Assembly (NCBI GenBank): GCA_963815655.1
Contig: CAWFHK010000001.1
Location: 1,178,001-1,242,000 of the forward strand
Direction of reading: 5' to 3'
Source of the DNA: JAWOLE01 sp963815655
GTDB taxonomy: Bacteria; Acidobacteriota; Thermoanaerobaculia; UBA5066; Gp7-AA6
DNA: 64,000 nucleotides
The notes below the pieces were generated by a model, which saw only the letters and a program-made list of their open reading frames with translations, did not search any database and was not told where the DNA came from. Below, piece by piece: positions 25,932 through 33,815 of the stretch. The position numbers were made by a program, and so were the translations under genes. How positions within the stretch are numbered: position 1 is the stretch's first letter; every line of letters starts with the position of its first letter.

Positions 25932-26025
25932 CCCGGGGGTTCGTGGTCCCGAGACTCCTCCGGTCAGAGGCGTCGAGCTCTTTCGCCGACGTCCGACGGC
26001 AACGCCGCGGACATCAACCCCTCGT

Positions 26026-28845
26026 TTACCTCTGCGGCCGACCGCGTCGGAGAAGGACCCTTCGCCGCCAGGTCAGCACGGAAGTGCAATCCCGCGAATC
26101 GCAGACCCGCAGGCGCAGAGCGGAGCCTCCGCGAACCACCGTCCGGGGGATCGGACTCGGGAAGACCGGGCGTTGGACGGTCAGGTGCCTCGTTGCCGTC
26201 GAACCCGCGTAGTTGGCCGTGATCGTGACCGGGGTGTCGCTCTCGACGAAGACCGAAACGACGAGGAAGGTCGTCGTCACCGACCCCTGTCCGATCCCGA
26301 CCCAGAGAGGATCGACGCGGCCAAAATGCGCCGGGTCCGGTATGGGCCACGCGGCCGAGCTGTCGCTGTAAAGCGCGACCATCGCACCGCCCGGAGGAGC
26401 CGGCGCCGTCAGAGTGACGCTCCCCAGTGAGGTGCTGCCGCCCGAAATGACGGTCGGAGACAGCGTGACCACGGAAACGGATATGCCGGACGGTGTCAGG
26501 CCCACCGTACAGGTCTTCGTCACGGCGACGTAGTGGGCGGAGATGTTCCCGAACACGCCGGCCGAGACGGCCGCGGTGCCGAAGCTGAACGCCGCCGAGA
26601 CGGCGTTGGCCGGCACGGTCACGCTCGGAGGAAAGGGAAGGAGGACACTGGGACTGTCGGTGGTCAACGCGACGACGATGTTCGATGGCGCGGGAGACGT
26701 CAACGTGACGGTTCCGTGCCCCGTCGAGCCGCCGATGATGCTCGGCAGGTCGAGGGTAATCCTCGCCAGGTCGGGCGGAGGCAGGGCCCCCTTGAGGACC
26801 GTGAGGTCGGCGTCCCGCCAGTCGGAATCGCCGTCTTCGGCTTCGATCGTCACGACCGAGTCCGAGAGGACGAGGTTCGTCGTCACCGTGAAGGGCCTCG
26901 AGACCTCGTTGTGAGCGAACGTGATGCTGGAAGGCGAGACGTTGGCGACCGCCTCGTCGAAGCTGGTCAGGGTCACCGTGACGCCGCCGGCCGGAGCCGG
27001 ACCGGTCAGCGTGACGGTTCCCGACGTGCTCGATCCGGCCACGACGGTCGTCGAGCTCAGACTCACGCTGGAGAGGAGTGCGGAGCCGTCGGCGGACGCC
27101 TTCCCGGAGTGATCGAACCAGGCGCGGCCATCGTAAAGCGTGAAGGTCATTCCCCAGGCCACGTGCCAGTCCATGCCGATCGCGATCGGGTCGACTTCCA
27201 GCCGGGACCAGACGCCCGCGGGGGGAATTGGACCGACTTTCACGGCGGGACGCCCGACCAGGTCTCCAGCCCCGTCGGTCCTCCAGAAGGCGCGGTGTTC
27301 CGACCCGTCCCAGATCCTCCAGGTGAGCATGATCTCGCGAGGGAGATCGCAGGGGTCGAGCAGGACGTAGGTGACGAGCCTGTCGGTCTCGGTGATGTAG
27401 ATCCCGCCGGTGTAGTAGTAAGGCCCGTGAGGATCGATGTCGAATCCGTGTTCGTGGACGCCCGCCGCCGAAGGCTCGATGTGCGACTGCGAGCCGCTGG
27501 CCCATTGCGCTGAGCTCCAGGTCCACACGGGACCGGTGGGCGTGCCTCCCAACGGGATCCCGTCTTCGACCCAGACCAGGTCCGGCGGGATCGAAGGCGG
27601 AGCCGGAACGCGGGTCACGATGCACGAGGGCGGGGTCCCATTGGGAGTCGGCGTCCTCGTCGGTGTCGGGGTGGGCGTCCCGGACCCGGGCGTGCCCGTC
27701 GGGGTTCTCGTCGGAGTGGGAGTGCTCGTCCTCGTCGGCGTGGGCGTGCCGGGAGCGCCCGTGGGGGTCCTGGTGGCCGTTGCCGCCGGCGTCGGCGTCC
27801 TCGTGCTGGTCACGGTTCGCGTACTGGTGAGCGTCGTCGTCGGCGTGCGCGTCGCGGTCGGTCCGGGCGGCGTCTTCGTCGGCGTCGGCGTCCTGGTCGG
27901 GGTGATGGTCGGCGTCGGCGTCCTCGTCCTGGTGATCGTCGGCGTGCGCGTGGGCGTTCTCGGCGGGGTGATCGTCGGTGTGTTCGTCGGCGGCGTGCCC
28001 CCGGCGACCTTGTACGTGGCGATGGCCGCCGCCCACTGGTTGGCGCTCGACAGGGTCCCCTCTGCGTGGTACGAGCCGGTCGAGGTGACGGCGTTGTACT
28101 GCGAGACCAGGCCCTTGCCCGTCGTGATGACAGGGTTGGTGAGGGCGTAGCCGGGACCGGGCGCGCCGAGCGCCGCCGAGTTCGACCCGCTGAACCAGAT
28201 CGCCCCGAAGAGCAGCTCGTCGGCCTGGGAGGTCGTCGGGGTCTTCCCCGAATTCGGCGCAGCCGTGTTTCCGGTGGCCGTCGCCTTCCGGTCGAGAGGG
28301 GCCGCTGTCAACCCGGAGAACTCGTTGGCGCTCGCGGCCGCCCCGCTGGAGCTGGACGGGAAGGCGACAGTGATGGTGTCGGTATTGGCCAGGGATTTGA
28401 CGTTGTGCGCCGAGCAGATGACGACGCGACCACCGTTGTCATTGCTCTGGTCCGCATCGACGCCGTAGGCGTTGCCCGCGGTATCGGCGCAACTCACCGC
28501 CCCGGCCGCGGGCGAGGCCACGAAGGCCACGAGAATGCTGTCGCCGGCCGCGACGCCGCCGGTTGCGGGGATTGCGAGGTTCGAGATCGCTCCGGCGCCG
28601 TGGCTCGCCATGCCGATGTTCTTGACGAAGGCCGCGCCGATGACCGAGACGATCGAGGGATCCCGGAACCTGACTCTCGGGTTGATCGAGGGGCGAAGAG
28701 AACCGACAGGCCCGCCGCTGAACGCCATCGAGAAGGCGGCGGTCAGACCCACGCCGAGGGCAAAGACCCCGATCAGGAAGTGTTTCGCACCGGGACGAGC
28801 GCTTGCGCGCCCTGCGCCCGCCGCGTGCCGCGAGTTCTTTTGCAT
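26026..28845 (-). CDS. Large secreted protein with Pro/Thr/Arg linker and beta-sandwich repeats
   Basis: About 939 residues from ATG 28845; ATG 28872 is an in-frame alternative. The N-terminal signal/anchor is KHFLIGVFALGVGLTAAFSM. Residues ~50-260 form a Ser/Ala-rich beta domain (AAFVKNIGMASHGAGAISNL, SILVAFVASPAAGAVSCADT). Next comes a ~125-residue low-complexity linker of TPTRTP-type units (DNA ~27640-27995), then a domain with paired aromatic residues (HEHGFDIDPHGPYYYTGGIY). The last ~330 residues hold three ~100-residue repeats of GSTSTGTVTLTGPAPAGG type, a beta-sandwich pattern like bacterial adhesin repeats. It is probably a surface or matrix protein. The last ~35 residues are Arg-rich and may be poorly conserved read-through. 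Confidence 0.7.
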   Translation of the reverse strand: MQKNSRHAAGAGRASARPGAKHFLIGVFALGVGLTAAFSMAFSGGPVGSLRPSINPRVRFRDPSIVSVIGAAFVKNIGMASHGAGAISNLAIPATGGVAAGDSILVAFVASPAAGAVSCADTAGNAYGVDADQSNDNGGRVVICSAHNVKSLANTDTITVAFPSSSSGAAASANEFSGLTAAPLDRKATATGNTAAPNSGKTPTTSQADELLFGAIWFSGSNSAALGAPGPGYALTNPVITTGKGLVSQYNAVTSTGSYHAEGTLSSANQWAAAIATYKVAGGTPPTNTPTITPPRTPTRTPTITRTRTPTPTITPTRTPTPTKTPPGPTATRTPTTTLTSTRTVTSTRTPTPAATATRTPTGAPGTPTPTRTSTPTPTRTPTGTPGSGTPTPTPTRTPTPNGTPPSCIVTRVPAPPSIPPDLVWVEDGIPLGGTPTGPVWTWSSAQWASGSQSHIEPSAAGVHEHGFDIDPHGPYYYTGGIYITETDRLVTYVLLDPCDLPREIMLTWRIWDGSEHRAFWRTDGAGDLVGRPAVKVGPIPPAGVWSRLEVDPIAIGMDWHVAWGMTFTLYDGRAWFDHSGKASADGSALLSSVSLSSTTVVAGSSTSGTVTLTGPAPAGGVTVTLTSFDEAVANVSPSSITFAHNEVSRPFTVTTNLVLSDSVVTIEAEDGDSDWRDADLTVLKGALPPPDLARITLDLPSIIGGSTGHGTVTLTSPAPSNIVVALTTDSPSVLLPFPPSVTVPANAVSAAFSFGTAAVSAGVFGNISAHYVAVTKTCTVGLTPSGISVSVVTLSPTVISGGSTSLGSVTLTAPAPPGGAMVALYSDSSAAWPIPDPAHFGRVDPLWVGIGQGSVTTTFLVVSVFVESDTPVTITANYAGSTATRHLTVQRPVFPSPIPRTVVRGGSALRLRVCDSRDCTSVLTWRRRVLLRRGRPQR

Positions 28846-29917
28846 ATGTTTGTTAAGGGCTCCGAGAGGCAAATGCCATCTTCCGTCTGTCGCGGCCCTC
28901 GTCTCCCGGTCAAGATCGGATGCGAGTCGGACCTGTGTCTCTGGCTTTCGCGCGGTTTCGTGTCTTCTTTCATGGAACCATCGCCGGCGCGCTTTGTCAA
29001 TTAGACGTTCGTCTCAAATTGGTCCCGCCCGTACTCCTCCAGGGCCACGTCGATGGCTATCCGTTGGGGGAAAAGGGGATATGACCACTCATTTCGACGC
29101 TGACGGGTAACGGGAGAAATTTCTCGACTCGGATTCTCCCACGACTCTTCCGCGGCCGAGAGGCTCGACCGCCCCGTCCCTGCCGGGGACTTCCAGAGCC
29201 CGCGTGGGACGGACGGCGAGGCCCGTGGAGGGGGCGAATTCAAGCGGCGACCAACGCCTGAGCAGCGCCCACGGGATGTCCGGAAACAATACAGGAAGAG
29301 GGCGTCGAGCTCGCCTTCCCAGCCTGCCGGCAACCGAGGCGGCCAGCCGGTCCAGGGGAGCCCGCGGAGGCGAGCGCGACGGGGTGGACGAGATGGGTCA
29401 AGAACTCCAGCGCCGAACTCCCCGGCTCTGTCACGAAGGCGCCCGACGGGAGCGAGCCGCCGACGGCCCCGGACGTGATCGAAAACATGTCTCGACATCT
29501 CGACCGACATTGGGAGGGGACGAAGGCGGCGACGGCGATTCCCGATCGATACGCCGATCGTGACTGTCTCAGGCATGCTGTTCCCCGGCCTCGCCGGTCC
29601 GAAAAACTGAAGACTTGGCACCCGTTGGCTTCGCATGCGGGGGCTCGGCGACAGGAACCGGCGCGGGTCTCCGTGAAGAGGGGAGACCGACGCCCAATCC
29701 GGCCCTGAGGCTGCCGGGGACGACGGGGCAGGAACGGAGACGGGCGGACCTGATATACTGTCTTTGTCCTCGTTCGCTCGCCTTTTGTCGGACCCGGTCT
29801 GCCAAAATCCGAACGGTCCAGAAAACGGGGTGGCGTGACCGTTCCGCCGGCGGCCGTTCACGTGTTCTTGTCAGGCCGGAGGATGTGCCGGCCGCGCCGG
29901 CGCGAAGGGCGGGTCCG
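28846..29917. other. Gene-poor region upstream of the RRM protein
   Basis: About 1.07 kb without a supportable gene. ORFs on both strands are Arg/Pro/Ser-rich and lack motifs. The best candidate, a minus-strand frame ending FPQRIAIDVALEEYGRDQ near 29010-29080, looks protein-like only in its last ~30 residues and may be a gene remnant. The right end holds a TGATATACT promoter box (29751-29759) and a ~150-nt leader. Confidence 0.4.
29754..29759 (+). promoter_or_regulatory. Extended -10 element (TGATATACT) of the RRM gene
   Basis: TATACT preceded by TG is an extended -10 pattern. It would give a leader of ~150 nt before the ATG at 29918, long for this genome and compatible with post-transcriptional control as in other bacterial RRM and cold-shock genes. 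Confidence 0.45.
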
Positions 29918-30223
29918 ATGAAACTCTACGTGGGCAACCTCTCCTACGACACCAACGAAGCCGAGCTGCGCGAGCTCTTTACCCCGTTCGGGGAGCCCGA
30001 CTCGGCCAAGGTCATCACCGACCGCGACACGGGCCGATCTAAGGGGTTCGGGTTCGTGGAGTTCTCCGACAATGCCCAGGCCACCGCGGCGATGAGCGCC
30101 TTGAACGGCAAGGAAATCAATGGGCGCGCCCTGACCGTCAACGAGGCGCGTCCGCGAAATGAGTCTTCCGGCAACCGCGGCGGCGGGGGCGGCGGATTCC
30201 GGGGCGGCCGTGGCAGTTACTGA
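29918..30223 (+). CDS. RRM-domain RNA-binding protein with glycine-rich tail
   Basis: 101 residues. The single RNA recognition motif has RNP2 as KLYVGNLSY (residues 2-10) and RNP1 as SKGFGFVEF (~residues 42-50), both with the aromatic residues that stack on RNA bases. The C-terminal ~20 residues are Gly/Arg-rich (RGGGGGGFRGGRGSY). This is the typical small bacterial RRM (Rbp-like) protein, often induced by cold. The ATG at 29918 begins exactly at the domain. A small gene with a good ribosome binding site follows after 52 bp. Confidence 0.93.
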   Translation: MKLYVGNLSYDTNEAELRELFTPFGEPDSAKVITDRDTGRSKGFGFVEFSDNAQATAAMSALNGKEINGRALTVNEARPRNESSGNRGGGGGGFRGGRGSY

Positions 30224-30275
30224 GCTTCCCCGCCCGCGCCGAGGATCTTCCATGAACGCCAAGAAAGGAGCCCGC

Positions 30276-30464
30276 GTGAACTCCAAGAACGTCGCCGCGA
30301 CGAGCGTCGCTCCCCCCTCGGAGACCGTTTACAGCGCCCGCCTGACTCTCAAGGAATGGCTGACGCACCTGGAGAACGCGGGCCTGCTCAAGCCGGGCGC
30401 CACGCTCCGGATCCTGACCAACAGGAAGTTGAAGAGGATTTCCCTGCCCGGCCCCGCGACCTAG
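30276..30464 (+). CDS. Small basic protein of unknown function downstream of the RRM gene
   Basis: 62 residues. GTG 30276 is preferred over ATG 30252 because AAAGGAG sits 6 nt before the GTG. The C-terminal half is compact and conserved-looking (YSARLTLKEWLTHLENAGLL, then GATLRILTNRKLKRISL), with a basic end; the first 18 residues are polar. No motif is recognised. Cotranscription with the RRM protein suggests a role in RNA or stress physiology, which is an inference. Its TAG stop shares a CTAG palindrome with the stop of the convergent gene. Confidence 0.5.
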   Translation: MNSKNVAATSVAPPSETVYSARLTLKEWLTHLENAGLLKPGATLRILTNRKLKRISLPGPAT

Positions 30465-30853
30465 CGGGACGCCTCGGGAGGGCCCGGGCCCGCGGCAGTT
30501 TCCGGCCGATACGGGCTGGAAGCGGTCACGAGCTTCAGCGCCGCGCGGCAGATGGCGAGGGGACGCGTCGGGGCGCTCGACGAGACGAGCTTCGCGTAGC
30601 GGGCGGCCGTGGAATCATCCGCGAGGACCCCGACAGCGGGGCTGCGCCAGTGAAAGGTCCACGCATCGCCGTCTCTCAGGCTCATCCACCGCAGCGGCGG
30701 ACGGTTCAGGCGGGCGATGACGAGCTCCGCGGCGCTCTCGTCTGTCGAATAAGCGGGCACGACGGAGATGGGTTTTCGCCCGAAGACGCGCAATTCCACG
30801 AGGCGATCCAGGTAGGGACCCGCCTCCGGTTCCGACTCGGCTCCCGGCATCAT
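30461..30853 (-). CDS. Small protein of unknown function
   Basis: 130 residues starting MMPGAESEPEAGPYLDRL. A central compact region (KPISVVPAYSTDESAAELVI, RWMSLRDGDAWTFHWRSPAV, LADDSTAARYAKLVSS) suggests a small alpha/beta fold; the C-terminus is Pro-rich. I do not recognise the family. Support comes from a TATGAT box (30881-30886) 27 nt upstream and a GAAGGGG ribosome binding site. It converges with the small RRM-linked gene and shares the CTAG stop palindrome (30461-30464). Confidence 0.55.
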   Translation of the reverse strand: MMPGAESEPEAGPYLDRLVELRVFGRKPISVVPAYSTDESAAELVIARLNRPPLRWMSLRDGDAWTFHWRSPAVGVLADDSTAARYAKLVSSSAPTRPLAICRAALKLVTASSPYRPETAAGPGPPEASR

Positions 30854-30880
30854 TCTGTTGTTCCCCTTCGGGAGCGCGCC

Positions 30881-30886
30881 ATCATA
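30881..30886 (-). promoter_or_regulatory. -10 element (TATGAT)
   Basis: TATGAT on the minus strand lies 27 nt before the ATG at 30853, next to the 7-bp repeat array at 30901-30928. Confidence 0.4.
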
Positions 30887-30900
30887 GCACCCACTCCTCC

Positions 30901-30928
30901 CTGAAACCTGAAACTTGAAACTTGAAAC
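30901..30928. repeat. 7-bp tandem repeat (CTGAAAC, CTGAAAC, TTGAAAC, TTGAAAC)
   Basis: Four heptamers in exact register lie between two leftward genes. They are of the same CTGAAAC type as at 14402-14422 and 63280-63300. No inverse arm is present. Confidence 0.7.
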
Positions 30929-30951
30929 CTGACCCGCCCGCGTGCCCGAGC

Positions 30952-31230
30952 TCACGCGGGCGGCAGGCCGGCCTCGAGATCGGCCTTGGGAAGGGCGATC
31001 GCGTTCTCCTTCTTCCCCTGATCCACGCAGACGTAGCAGGACTTGAACACATCGTCGTAACCCATCTTCATCTCGCGGTTCGTGATGAAGATCTGGCGTG
31101 GCGGATAGGGGGCGTCCAGCCGGCGGAGCGTCGCGAGGATCCCGTTTGCGTTGCGCAGCCGCTCGCCGAGCGCGAAGCGGTGCGGCGGCTCGTTCGTGCA
31201 CGCGTAGCTCGCTCCGATCTCGGTCGCCAT
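30952..31230 (-). CDS. Small protein of unknown function in the acyl-chain cluster
   Basis: 92 residues starting MATEIGASYACTNEPPHRF; AAAGGAT lies 9 nt before the ATG. Two cysteines near the end (KSCYVCVDQGKKENAI) form a CxxC that may bind metal. No family is recognised. It lies 20 bp after the FabZ-like gene on the same strand and is probably the last gene of the ACP-FabZ transcript. A 7-bp repeat array follows its stop. Confidence 0.5.
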   Translation of the reverse strand: MATEIGASYACTNEPPHRFALGERLRNANGILATLRRLDAPYPPRQIFITNREMKMGYDDVFKSCYVCVDQGKKENAIALPKADLEAGLPPA

Positions 31231-31250
31231 GGGGCGCCACGATCCTTTCG

Positions 31251-31661
31251 CTACGCGGGGGCGGCGCCCTGCCGCACGAGGACGCTCCCCCGCGCGAGGG
31301 ATTCCGCCCCGCAGAAGACCTCGCCGTCGAATTTCACGACCGCGCCGAAGCGGGCCGCCAGGCGCACCCGCACCTCGAGCGTCTCCCCGGCGCGCGGCGC
31401 CCGGGCGACCTCGAAGCCGTCGATTCCCGCGAGAAATCCGGTTCGGCCGATCTCCGGATCGCCCCCCTCGAGCAGGAGCGCCGACTGCGCGATCGCCTCC
31501 GCCAGCAGGAGCGGGGACTGCCACTCTTCCCCCGCCGCCGCCCGTCCGTTGGCCGACACGGCGACGCGCGCCGTGCCGCGTGAGAAGTTCTCGTTGCGCG
31601 GCTCGAGGACCGTCTCGACAAACCGGAACGGGTAGGCGTGCGGAAGCTCGGGCGGCCTCAA
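31251..31661 (-). CDS. FabZ-like (3R)-hydroxyacyl-ACP dehydratase, hotdog fold
   Basis: 136 residues. The start PPELPHAYPFRFVETVLE follows the FabZ opening (LPHRYPFLLVDRV), with the catalytic histidine in PHAYPF. The central helix SPLLLAEAIAQSALLL corresponds to the long hotdog helix (the usual motif is PGxLMxEALAQ) but lacks the typical FPGxPxxPG loop before it, so catalysis may be altered. The rest (GIDGFEVARAPRAGETLEVRV) is standard hotdog sheet. It acts on ACP-bound acyl chains, and the ACP gene overlaps it directly upstream (ATGA at 31658-31661). It could be a dehydratase or a thioester-binding variant. Confidence 0.75.
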   Translation of the reverse strand: MRPPELPHAYPFRFVETVLEPRNENFSRGTARVAVSANGRAAAGEEWQSPLLLAEAIAQSALLLEGGDPEIGRTGFLAGIDGFEVARAPRAGETLEVRVRLAARFGAVVKFDGEVFCGAESLARGSVLVRQGAAPA

Positions 31662-31918
31662 GCGCTCTTCTTCTGCTCGATGAAGTCGCAGAGGGCGTCC
31701 ACGGAGGCGAAGGCCTTGACTCCGACTTCCTCGTCTTCGACCTTGATGCCGAACTCCTGTTCGAGGCCGAGCACGAGCTCCAGCGCGTCGATCGAATCGA
31801 GGCCGAGCCCCTCGCCGAAGAGAGGGACGTCGTTCTGGATCGTGGCCGGGTCGATGTCGAGCTTCAGGCGGCGCACGATCAGGTCCTTCACGCGCGGCGC
31901 CAGATCTTCGCGACTCAT
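31658..31918 (-). CDS. Acyl carrier protein
   Basis: 86 residues, acidic and helical. The phosphopantetheine attachment motif is GLDSIDALELVLGLE (Ser of DSI). The N-terminal helix (APRVKDLIVRRLKLDID) is more basic than in the housekeeping AcpP. It has its own TATAAT box and an AAGGAG ribosome binding site, and is translationally coupled to the FabZ-like gene. Given its neighbours FabD and FabG, it is likely the carrier of a dedicated acyl chain rather than the main fatty-acid ACP, though no ketosynthase is present in the window. Confidence 0.88.
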   Translation of the reverse strand: MSREDLAPRVKDLIVRRLKLDIDPATIQNDVPLFGEGLGLDSIDALELVLGLEQEFGIKVEDEEVGVKAFASVDALCDFIEQKKSA

Positions 31919-31936
31919 GGAGTCTCCTTCATTCCG

Positions 31937-31942
31937 ATTATA
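31937..31942 (-). promoter_or_regulatory. -10 element (TATAAT) of the ACP gene
   Basis: A perfect TATAAT on the minus strand, 18 nt before the ACP ATG, with AAGGAG in between. It abuts the inverted 7-bp repeat array at 31944-32027. Confidence 0.5.
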
Positions 31943-31943
31943 A

Positions 31944-32027
31944 GGTGGTAGGTGGAAGGTGGTAGGTGGTAGGGATTAGGTCGTGCTTCCCCTACCACCT
32001 GCGACCTAACACCTACCACCTACCACA
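31944..32027. repeat. Inverted arrays of 7-bp tandem repeats (GGTGGTA / TACCACC)
   Basis: Five heptamers (GGTGGTA, GGTGGAA, GGTGGTA, GGTGGTA, GGGATTA) at 31944-31978 face five inverse heptamers (TACCACC, TGCGACC, TAACACC, TACCACC, TACCACA) at 31993-32027. A long hairpin is possible. It sits between the fabG stop and the ACP promoter and could end the fabD-fabG transcript. Confidence 0.8.
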
Positions 32028-32030
32028 TCT

Positions 32031-32759
32031 TCACGCCATCCCCCCGTCCACCCTCCAGACCTGCCCGGTGACATAGGACGCCTTCTCGGAGGCCAGGAAC
32101 GCGACGACGGCGGCGACTTCCTCGGGCCTGCCGAAGCGGGCCAGCGGAATGCGGCGCAGGAACTCCCGGCGCGGCTCCTCCTTCAGATGCGCGATGATCT
32201 CCGTGTCCACGAGGCCGGGCGCGACGGCGTTGACGGTGATGCCGTGCGTCGCCATCTCGAGAGCGAGCGCCTTGGTGAAGGCGATCAGGCCCCCCTTCGC
32301 GGCGGAGTAGTTCGTCTGGCCGACGTGCCCCGAGATGCCGCTGACCGAGACGATGTTGACGATCCTCCCCCACTTCTTGTGCAGCATCCCGCGCACGACC
32401 GACTTGGTCATCCGGAAGGCCCCCTTCAGGTCGATGTCCATGACAGCGTCCCAGTCCTCCTCCCTCAGGAACGGGAAGAGGGCGTCCTTGATGATGCCGG
32501 CGTTGTTGATCAGGATGTCCGCGCCGCCGAAGTCCTTCGCGACGCGTTCCGCCAGGGCCTTGACGGCCGCCGGGTCCCGGACATCGGCGCGGACCGCGTG
32601 CGCGTCGCCGCCGCCGCCGCGGATCTCCCCGGCCGCCGCCTCCGCGCGCGCGAGGTCCTTCTGGCACGTGAGAACGATCCGGTTTCCCGCGGCGGCGAGC
32701 TCCCGCGAAATCGCCAGGCCGATTCCCCGCGAGCCGCCGGTGACGACCGCCGTTCTCAC
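32031..32759 (-). CDS. fabG: 3-oxoacyl-ACP reductase (FabG-like SDR)
   Basis: 242 residues from GTG 32759, chosen because the conserved start RTAVVTGGSRGIGLAIS begins there and anything upstream would be repeat-encoded. NAD(P) binding is TGGSRGIG, the NNAG motif is ILINNAGIIKD, and the catalytic Ser-Tyr-Lys is SVSGISGHVGQTNYSAAKGG. The end (SEKASYVTGQVWRVDGGMA) is typical FabG. It reduces beta-ketoacyl-ACP in each elongation round. It lies after fabD and before ACP on the same strand but is isolated on both sides by inverted 7-bp repeat arrays. Confidence 0.9.
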   Translation of the reverse strand: MRTAVVTGGSRGIGLAISRELAAAGNRIVLTCQKDLARAEAAAGEIRGGGGDAHAVRADVRDPAAVKALAERVAKDFGGADILINNAGIIKDALFPFLREEDWDAVMDIDLKGAFRMTKSVVRGMLHKKWGRIVNIVSVSGISGHVGQTNYSAAKGGLIAFTKALALEMATHGITVNAVAPGLVDTEIIAHLKEEPRREFLRRIPLARFGRPEEVAAVVAFLASEKASYVTGQVWRVDGGMA

Positions 32760-32764
32760 GGCGC

Positions 32765-32834
32765 GAGTCCAAAGTCCAAAGCCCAAAGTCCAAGGTCAAC
32801 GCCCCCCTGGACCTTGGACCTTGGACCTTGGACG
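32765..32834. repeat. Inverted arrays of 7-bp tandem repeats (AAGTCCA / TTGGACC)
   Basis: GAGTCCA, AAGTCCA, AAGCCCA, AAGTCCA and AGGTCAA (32765-32799) face CTGGACC, TTGGACC, TTGGACC and TTGGACG (32807-32834), all in 7-bp register. It fills nearly the whole gap between the fabD stop and the fabG start, so any fabD-fabG read-through mRNA would fold here. Confidence 0.8.
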
Positions 32835-32844
32835 GCTTTCGACA

Positions 32845-33792
32845 TCATGAGTCTCGGGGCAATATACGCGACAGATCCCCGATGGCCTCGAGGGTCCCGG
32901 CGGGGCGGCACGTCACGCTCCGGTCGATCCACCTCGCGAACTTCGACAACATCTGCCCCGGGCCGGCCTCGAGGAACACGCGGTGCCCGTCCCGGACCAT
33001 CGCGCCGACGGTCGCGTTCCACAGGGTCGGATGGCAGAACTCTGTGCCGAGGAGCCGGGCGACCCCCGCCGCCGTCGATTCCCTGTTCCCGTCCGGTCCG
33101 TAGTAGGGGACGACCGGATCCCGGATCGAGCGGCAGGCGACGACGACCGGCGCGACGGCCGCCGCGACCGGCTCCATCAGCTCGCTGTGGATCGGCCAGC
33201 TCATCGTCAGCGCGAGGACGCTCAAGGCTCGCGGCGCGAGGGTCTCCAGCGCGGCCGCCACGGCCGGCTCCGTTCCGGTCAGGACGAACTGGGTGCTCGA
33301 GTTGACGTTGCCGATCCAGACCGGCAGACCCCAGCCGCGCAGCTCCTGGCAGACGGCGTCCACGGCTTCTCTCCGCGCGCCCACGACGGCGCCCATCGCG
33401 CCCCGGATTCCGAGCCGCTCGGTTTCCCGCCAGACGGCGATCAGGACGTCCAGCCCCTCCGAGTAGGAGATCGCTCCGGCCGCGGAGAGGGCCGCGTAAT
33501 TGCCGAGACTGTAGCCCGCGGTCGCCGCCGGCGTGATTCCCTCTCGGGCGAGCGCCCGGGCGGCGAGCGTCGAAACGAGGTAGACGCCCGCCTGCGCGGC
33601 GAGGTTCTCGCCCAGGGTCCGCTCCGGCCCGGAGAGGAGGATCTTCTCGAGATCGAGGCCGCACTTCTCCGACGTCAGGGCGAAGAGCTCGCGGGCCTCC
33701 CGGTCCGAGTCGTGGAAGTCCCGGCCCATCCCCACGAATTCCGCGAGCTGACCCGGGAAGAGGAAGGCGGGAGATCGGCTCGGCTCGCTCAT
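32845..33792 (-). CDS. fabD: Malonyl-CoA:ACP transacylase (FabD-like)
   Basis: 315 residues from the ATG at 33792. The N-terminal PAFLFPGQLAEFVGMGRDF matches the FabD opening (FPGQGSQ). The nucleophile elbow is AGYSLGNYAALSAAGAIS, with Tyr where His is usual (GHSLG). The catalytic His is in MSWPIHSELME, and the C-terminal segment FLEAGPGQMLSKFARW is typical. It loads malonyl units onto ACP. The variant elbow and the clustering with a specialised ACP suggest a pathway-specific transacylase. The gene lies 23 bp after the deacetylase gene. Confidence 0.87.
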   Translation of the reverse strand: MSEPSRSPAFLFPGQLAEFVGMGRDFHDSDREARELFALTSEKCGLDLEKILLSGPERTLGENLAAQAGVYLVSTLAARALAREGITPAATAGYSLGNYAALSAAGAISYSEGLDVLIAVWRETERLGIRGAMGAVVGARREAVDAVCQELRGWGLPVWIGNVNSSTQFVLTGTEPAVAAALETLAPRALSVLALTMSWPIHSELMEPVAAAVAPVVVACRSIRDPVVPYYGPDGNRESTAAGVARLLGTEFCHPTLWNATVGAMVRDGHRVFLEAGPGQMLSKFARWIDRSVTCRPAGTLEAIGDLSRILPRDS

Positions 33793-33815
33793 CTCGGGCT
33801 TCGGAGAACGGACGC

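Noticed and set aside
29001..29861. 286-codon minus-strand ORF upstream of the RRM gene
   Set aside because: Mostly Arg/Pro/Ser-rich with no motif or ribosome binding site; only the last ~30 residues look protein-like, so at most a remnant.
30461..31240. 259-codon ORF merging the 130-aa protein with upstream sequence
   Set aside because: The first ~129 codons are the shadow of the 92-aa gene and the heptamer repeat; promoter and ribosome binding site support the start at 30853.
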